This document shows, piece by piece, positions 61,087 to 64,000 of a stretch of 64,000 bases of DNA (within the stretch, counting starts at the first letter, position 1; each line of letters opens with the position of its first letter). The DNA is taken from positions 1-64,000 of the forward strand of contig JAFLCE010000001.1 of NCBI GenBank assembly GCA_017303655.1. The letters are read 5' to 3'. The notes under the pieces are model-generated. The model was given only the letters and a program-made list of their open reading frames with translations, was not told the origin of the DNA and did not search any database. This DNA comes from Anaerolineae bacterium (GTDB lineage Bacteria; Chloroflexota; Anaerolineae; Anaerolineales; Villigracilaceae). The translations under genes were made by a program, and so were the position numbers.

Positions 61087-61857
61087 ATGGAACCCGAGAT
61101 CATCTTCGAAACCCAAAACCTGACCAAGCAATTCGGCGCACTCGTCGCTGTGGACGGGGTGAGCATTAAAGTCCGCAAGAACTCATTACATGCCATTATT
61201 GGTCCCAACGGAGCTGGCAAGACCACATTTTTCAATTTGCTCAGCGGAAATATTGAACCCACCAGCGGCAAGGTCATCTTTAAAGGACGGGATATCACCC
61301 ATCAACCCGTTCATAAAACGATTCACTATGGTATCGGGCGTTCCTTCCAGATCACGAACATCTTTCCCAATCTCACCGTATTTGAAAACATCCGTCTCGC
61401 CGCTCAAGCCATGGGACGTGATAACTTCAAGTTTTGGCAAGCCGCGTCATATTTCAAATCCTACGAAGAACGGACGTTGGACGTCATCGAAAAAGTTGGC
61501 TTGAAAGACCGCGTCCACACCTTTGCAAAGACTCTCCCGCACGGCGACCAGCGCAAATTGGAACTCGGCATGATCCTCGCGCCCGACCCCGAAGTGCTGT
61601 TGTTGGATGAACCCACTGCGGGCATGGCGTCGGAACAAGTCCCTGAATTGATCGCGCTGATTCAAGATATTCAAAAAGCGGGCAACAAGACCGTCATGCT
61701 CGTGGAACACAACATGAACGTGGTCATGAGCGTTTCCGATAAGATCACGGTCATGCACCAGGGCAAAGTCCTTGCCGAAGGCACTCCCGCCGAGATCGCC
61801 GCCAACAAGGAAGTACAGACCGCGTACTTGGGCGGGTTGTACGAATTGAATGTGTAA
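61087..61857 (+). CDS. livG: HAAT-family ABC ATPase LivG
   Basis: A 256-aa ATPase with Walker A GPNGAGKTT, Q-loop region GIGRSFQITNIFPNLTV, Walker B LLLDEPTAGM and switch His in LVEHNM. The signature motif reads LPHGDQRKLELG, where LivG proteins usually have LSYGxQRxLE; the first Ser is replaced by Pro-His, a common LivG-type variation. It pairs with LivF to power the permeases. Confidence 0.95.
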   Translation: MEPEIIFETQNLTKQFGALVAVDGVSIKVRKNSLHAIIGPNGAGKTTFFNLLSGNIEPTSGKVIFKGRDITHQPVHKTIHYGIGRSFQITNIFPNLTVFENIRLAAQAMGRDNFKFWQAASYFKSYEERTLDVIEKVGLKDRVHTFAKTLPHGDQRKLELGMILAPDPEVLLLDEPTAGMASEQVPELIALIQDIQKAGNKTVMLVEHNMNVVMSVSDKITVMHQGKVLAEGTPAEIAANKEVQTAYLGGLYELNV

Positions 61858-61870
61858 GGCCTGAGGTCAC

Positions 61871-62575
61871 ATGGAATATATCCTCGACGTCCAGAACATC
61901 CACACCTTTATCGGTCAGTATCACATCCTGCAGGGTGTGAACGTGCGCGTGCCGAAAGGTTCCATCGTTGCATTGTTGGGGCGCAATGGCGCGGGCAAGA
62001 CAACCACACTCAAATCCATTTTGGGATTAACACCCCCGCGTGAAGGCAAGGTCATTTTCAACGGGCAGGAAGTGAACGGATTGCGTTCCTTCGATATTGC
62101 CAGCATGGGCATTGGTTTTGTCCCAGAACATCGCGCCATCTTCCGTGACTTGAGCGTGGAAGAAAATCTTAAGATCGCCGAACGCAAAAAGGGAGATTAC
62201 CTCCGCAAGCGCGATTTTATTTTCGATCTATTCCCCGACCTCAAACGTCTCATCGCTTTGCCAGGTACGAGTCTCTCCGGCGGGCAGCAACAGATGCTTG
62301 CTATTGCCCGCGCGCTTGTACCAGATAATCAACTCTTGTTGATCGACGAACCCAGTGAAGGTCTTGCGCCGGTCATCATTGAATCCATGATGGCTGCCAT
62401 CCGCGAACTATCCAAAGACTCAACCGTCATTCTCGTTGAGCAAAATTTCCTTGTGGCGAGTCAACTGGCTGAATACTATGTCATCATCGAAGAAGGGCGC
62501 TCGGTGCAGGATGGCAAGATGAAAGACCTCGCCGCCGATAAAGCCGCCATTCATCGTTTTCTGGGAGCCGCATAA
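61871..62575 (+). CDS. livF: HAAT-family ABC ATPase LivF
   Basis: A 234-aa ATPase with Walker A GRNGAGKTT, the canonical signature LSGGQQQMLAIARAL, Walker B LLLIDEPSEGLAP and switch His replaced by Gln in LVEQNF, which is normal for LivF. The start lies 13 bases after livG. It ends one base before the permease ATG. Confidence 0.95.
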   Translation: MEYILDVQNIHTFIGQYHILQGVNVRVPKGSIVALLGRNGAGKTTTLKSILGLTPPREGKVIFNGQEVNGLRSFDIASMGIGFVPEHRAIFRDLSVEENLKIAERKKGDYLRKRDFIFDLFPDLKRLIALPGTSLSGGQQQMLAIARALVPDNQLLLIDEPSEGLAPVIIESMMAAIRELSKDSTVILVEQNFLVASQLAEYYVIIEEGRSVQDGKMKDLAADKAAIHRFLGAA

Positions 62576-62576
62576 C

Positions 62577-64000
62577 ATGAACTCCTTTATTCGCAAGAAC
62601 ATCGTCATACTTGTGGCTGTCCTCATCATGGCTGCCTTCCTCATCGCCGCCTCACAAGGCATGGAAAAACAAGACTTCGTCATCACGCTCTTGCGCGGTC
62701 TCGCCGTCGGTTCCATCACCTTCCTCGTCGCTTCGGGCTTCTCGCTCATCTTCGGTCTGCTCGACGTGCTCAACCTCGCGCACGGCACGCTCTTCATGAT
62801 CGGCGCATATATGGGTTGGACAGTTGTCGTCCGCCCGGATACATTTGTGGATTTGTTGACTCCGCTGGCGTTGATCGTTTCGGGTTTTGCGCTTGGGGAT
62901 GTGTACCCGGCTCTCGCTAGCCGAATCAGGCTCGGCTTAAGCATGAAGCGGATTCTCCCCTGGGCTTTGATCCTCGTCTCGATTCTCCTCTTCGGCTGGA
63001 TTCTTCCTCGTTATCCCATCGCCATCTGGGACGTGGAGAACTACGCCCAAAGCCCCGTCACCTTCGCCTTCATGGCGGATTCGGGCGCACGTCTGCCCGT
63101 GATGCCTGCCGCATTCACTGAAGTGACCATGCCGAGTTCGTTCATCGGCTTGCTTCTTGCCAGCATCATCGGTGCATTTGGAATTTCGCTGTTCGACACT
63201 ACACCTCACACAGTAAGATTGAGCTGGAAGAATTTTGTCAGCATCACGATTGCGTTGGTTGTTGCTTTGATTGGCTTGATATTCAATGACCAACTCAGTG
63301 CATACTTGTATGGCTTGAATTCCAATTGGCTGTTTTTCATTGCAGTGCTGGTCGCTACCTTAAGCGGAGTTGCCCTCGGTGGTCTCATGGAAGCCACGCT
63401 CATTCGTCCGCTTTACAGCCGCCCGATCTATCAATTGATGCTCACGCTTGGTATGAGCGCCATTGGCATTGAAATGGTGCGAGCCATTTGGGGACGCCCC
63501 GAATTTGTGATGCCCAAGCCCGCTTTCTTCAACGGCGGTGGTGAAGCCTGCCCCGCCACGAACTTTGCAGACTGGTGGGCAAATCATTGCTCGACGATCT
63601 TGCTCTTTGATGGGCGTGTGCGCGTGTATAACGAGATCTTTATTCCGTTGGTCGGCTTGGTGGTGCTGATCTCGATCTGGATTTTGTTGCAACGCACCCG
63701 CCTCGGCATGATTATCCGCGCAGGTGTGCAAGATAGCCAGATGGTGGAAGCACTCGGCATTAACGTGCGCCGTGTGTTTACGATGGTATTCGCATTAGGT
63801 GTAGGGCTGGCTGCATTAGGCGGCGTACTAGGCGCTCCGTCCACGGGTCTTTCAAATGTGATGGGGGAGAGCCTCCTGCTCAATGCGCTTATCGCTCTCG
63901 CTATCGGTGGATTGACAAGTTACCCCGGCGCGGCGCTGGGCTCGGTGATCGTCGGTATGATCCAACAGTTCATCATCAAATACGGGCAGATCGGCATCGC
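62577..64000 (+). CDS. livH: LivH-type ABC permease with a long internal insertion (partial, runs off the end)
   Basis: The frame from ATG 62577 is open to the last base (474 codons). The N-terminal helices (GLAVGSITFLVASGFSLIFG; VLNLAHGTLFMIGAY) and the later GGLMEATLIRPLYSRP, LGMIIRAGVQDSQMVEALGI and GVGLAALGGVLGAPSTG are LivH landmarks. Ordinary LivH has under 310 residues, and the RPLY motif comes soon after the second helix. Here about 160 residues (~90-250) with extra hydrophobic helices intervene. A typical LivM and the C-terminus would lie outside the window. Confidence 0.92.
   Translation, partial: MNSFIRKNIVILVAVLIMAAFLIAASQGMEKQDFVITLLRGLAVGSITFLVASGFSLIFGLLDVLNLAHGTLFMIGAYMGWTVVVRPDTFVDLLTPLALIVSGFALGDVYPALASRIRLGLSMKRILPWALILVSILLFGWILPRYPIAIWDVENYAQSPVTFAFMADSGARLPVMPAAFTEVTMPSSFIGLLLASIIGAFGISLFDTTPHTVRLSWKNFVSITIALVVALIGLIFNDQLSAYLYGLNSNWLFFIAVLVATLSGVALGGLMEATLIRPLYSRPIYQLMLTLGMSAIGIEMVRAIWGRPEFVMPKPAFFNGGGEACPATNFADWWANHCSTILLFDGRVRVYNEIFIPLVGLVVLISIWILLQRTRLGMIIRAGVQDSQMVEALGINVRRVFTMVFALGVGLAALGGVLGAPSTGLSNVMGESLLLNALIALAIGGLTSYPGAALGSVIVGMIQQFIIKYGQIGI

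Noticed and set aside
1..64000. tRNA, rRNA, CRISPR arrays, phage or transposase genes
   Set aside because: None was recognised on reading both strands. The only repeat arrays are short intergenic ones. A tRNA or covariance-model scan could not be run.

Overview
The window looks like a chromosomal stretch of a Chloroflexota bacterium, most likely Anaerolineae. This rests on gene content, not a marker gene: lipoprotein solute-binding proteins with Thr/Glu/Ala/Pro-rich linkers after the lipobox Cys, a STAND/TPR/BTAD regulator, a multiheme cytochrome with a rhodanese lipoprotein, a very large cyclic beta-1,2-glucan synthase, and a HAAT transporter beside acyl-CoA genes. No rRNA, tRNA, CRISPR array or intact insertion sequence was seen.

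Layout. (1) 1-12.5 kb is a compact hybrid PKS-NRPS locus. A 2982-aa FAAL(5'-truncated)-ACP-KS-AT-ACP-C-A-PCP-reductase megasynthase is followed by a type II thioesterase, an Sfp-type phosphopantetheinyl transferase, a divergent GT1-type glycosyltransferase and a methyltransferase. The A-domain pocket residues spell the published glycine code, so a 3-oxoacyl-glycine released as an aldehyde is predicted. (2) 12.5-22.7 kb holds a yifB relic and a tandem-Usp gene tightly coupled to the cyclic glucan synthase; a 19-bp direct repeat lies on each side of this pair. (3) 22.8-27.7 kb has two membrane microproteins, a TPM/LemA-like envelope pair, an aspartase/fumarase-family lyase and a thioredoxin-VKOR fusion. 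(4) 27.7-32.2 kb, minus strand, has a LysR regulator, a four-domain rhodanese lipoprotein and a 13-heme cytochrome lipoprotein split by an in-frame UGA.

(5) 32.4-43.5 kb is a sugar uptake and sensing unit: YesN-type regulator, YesM-type kinase and their own periplasmic binding protein, a LacI repressor with an operator at its start, then a galactofuranose-type ABC transporter (binding protein, double ATPase, two permeases). The second permease carries an unusual extra C-terminal domain. (6) 43.5-46.3 kb has an unknown lipoprotein, a redoxin plus CcdA-like thiol-redox pair, and a second, larger yifB relic broken by a palindrome. (7) 46.3-49.9 kb is the BTAD regulator and a small conserved-looking protein. 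(8) 49.9-64 kb is a one-strand acyl-CoA cluster: KAS III-like protein lacking two catalytic residues, two acyl-CoA ligases, three alpha/beta hydrolases, thiolase plus DUF35 partner, SDR, then livK-G-F-H, with livH running off the end. It reads as uptake and CoA-dependent processing of an organic acid, with palindromic elements in most larger gene gaps.

The points most worth a second look are the UGA-split cytochrome with a SECIS-like hairpin behind it, the truncated FAAL and predicted acyl-glycine product, the KAS III-like protein without its His/Asn, the permease fusion, the 18-bp hairpin in the redoxin signal-peptide codons, and the different palindromes between genes of the acyl-CoA cluster.
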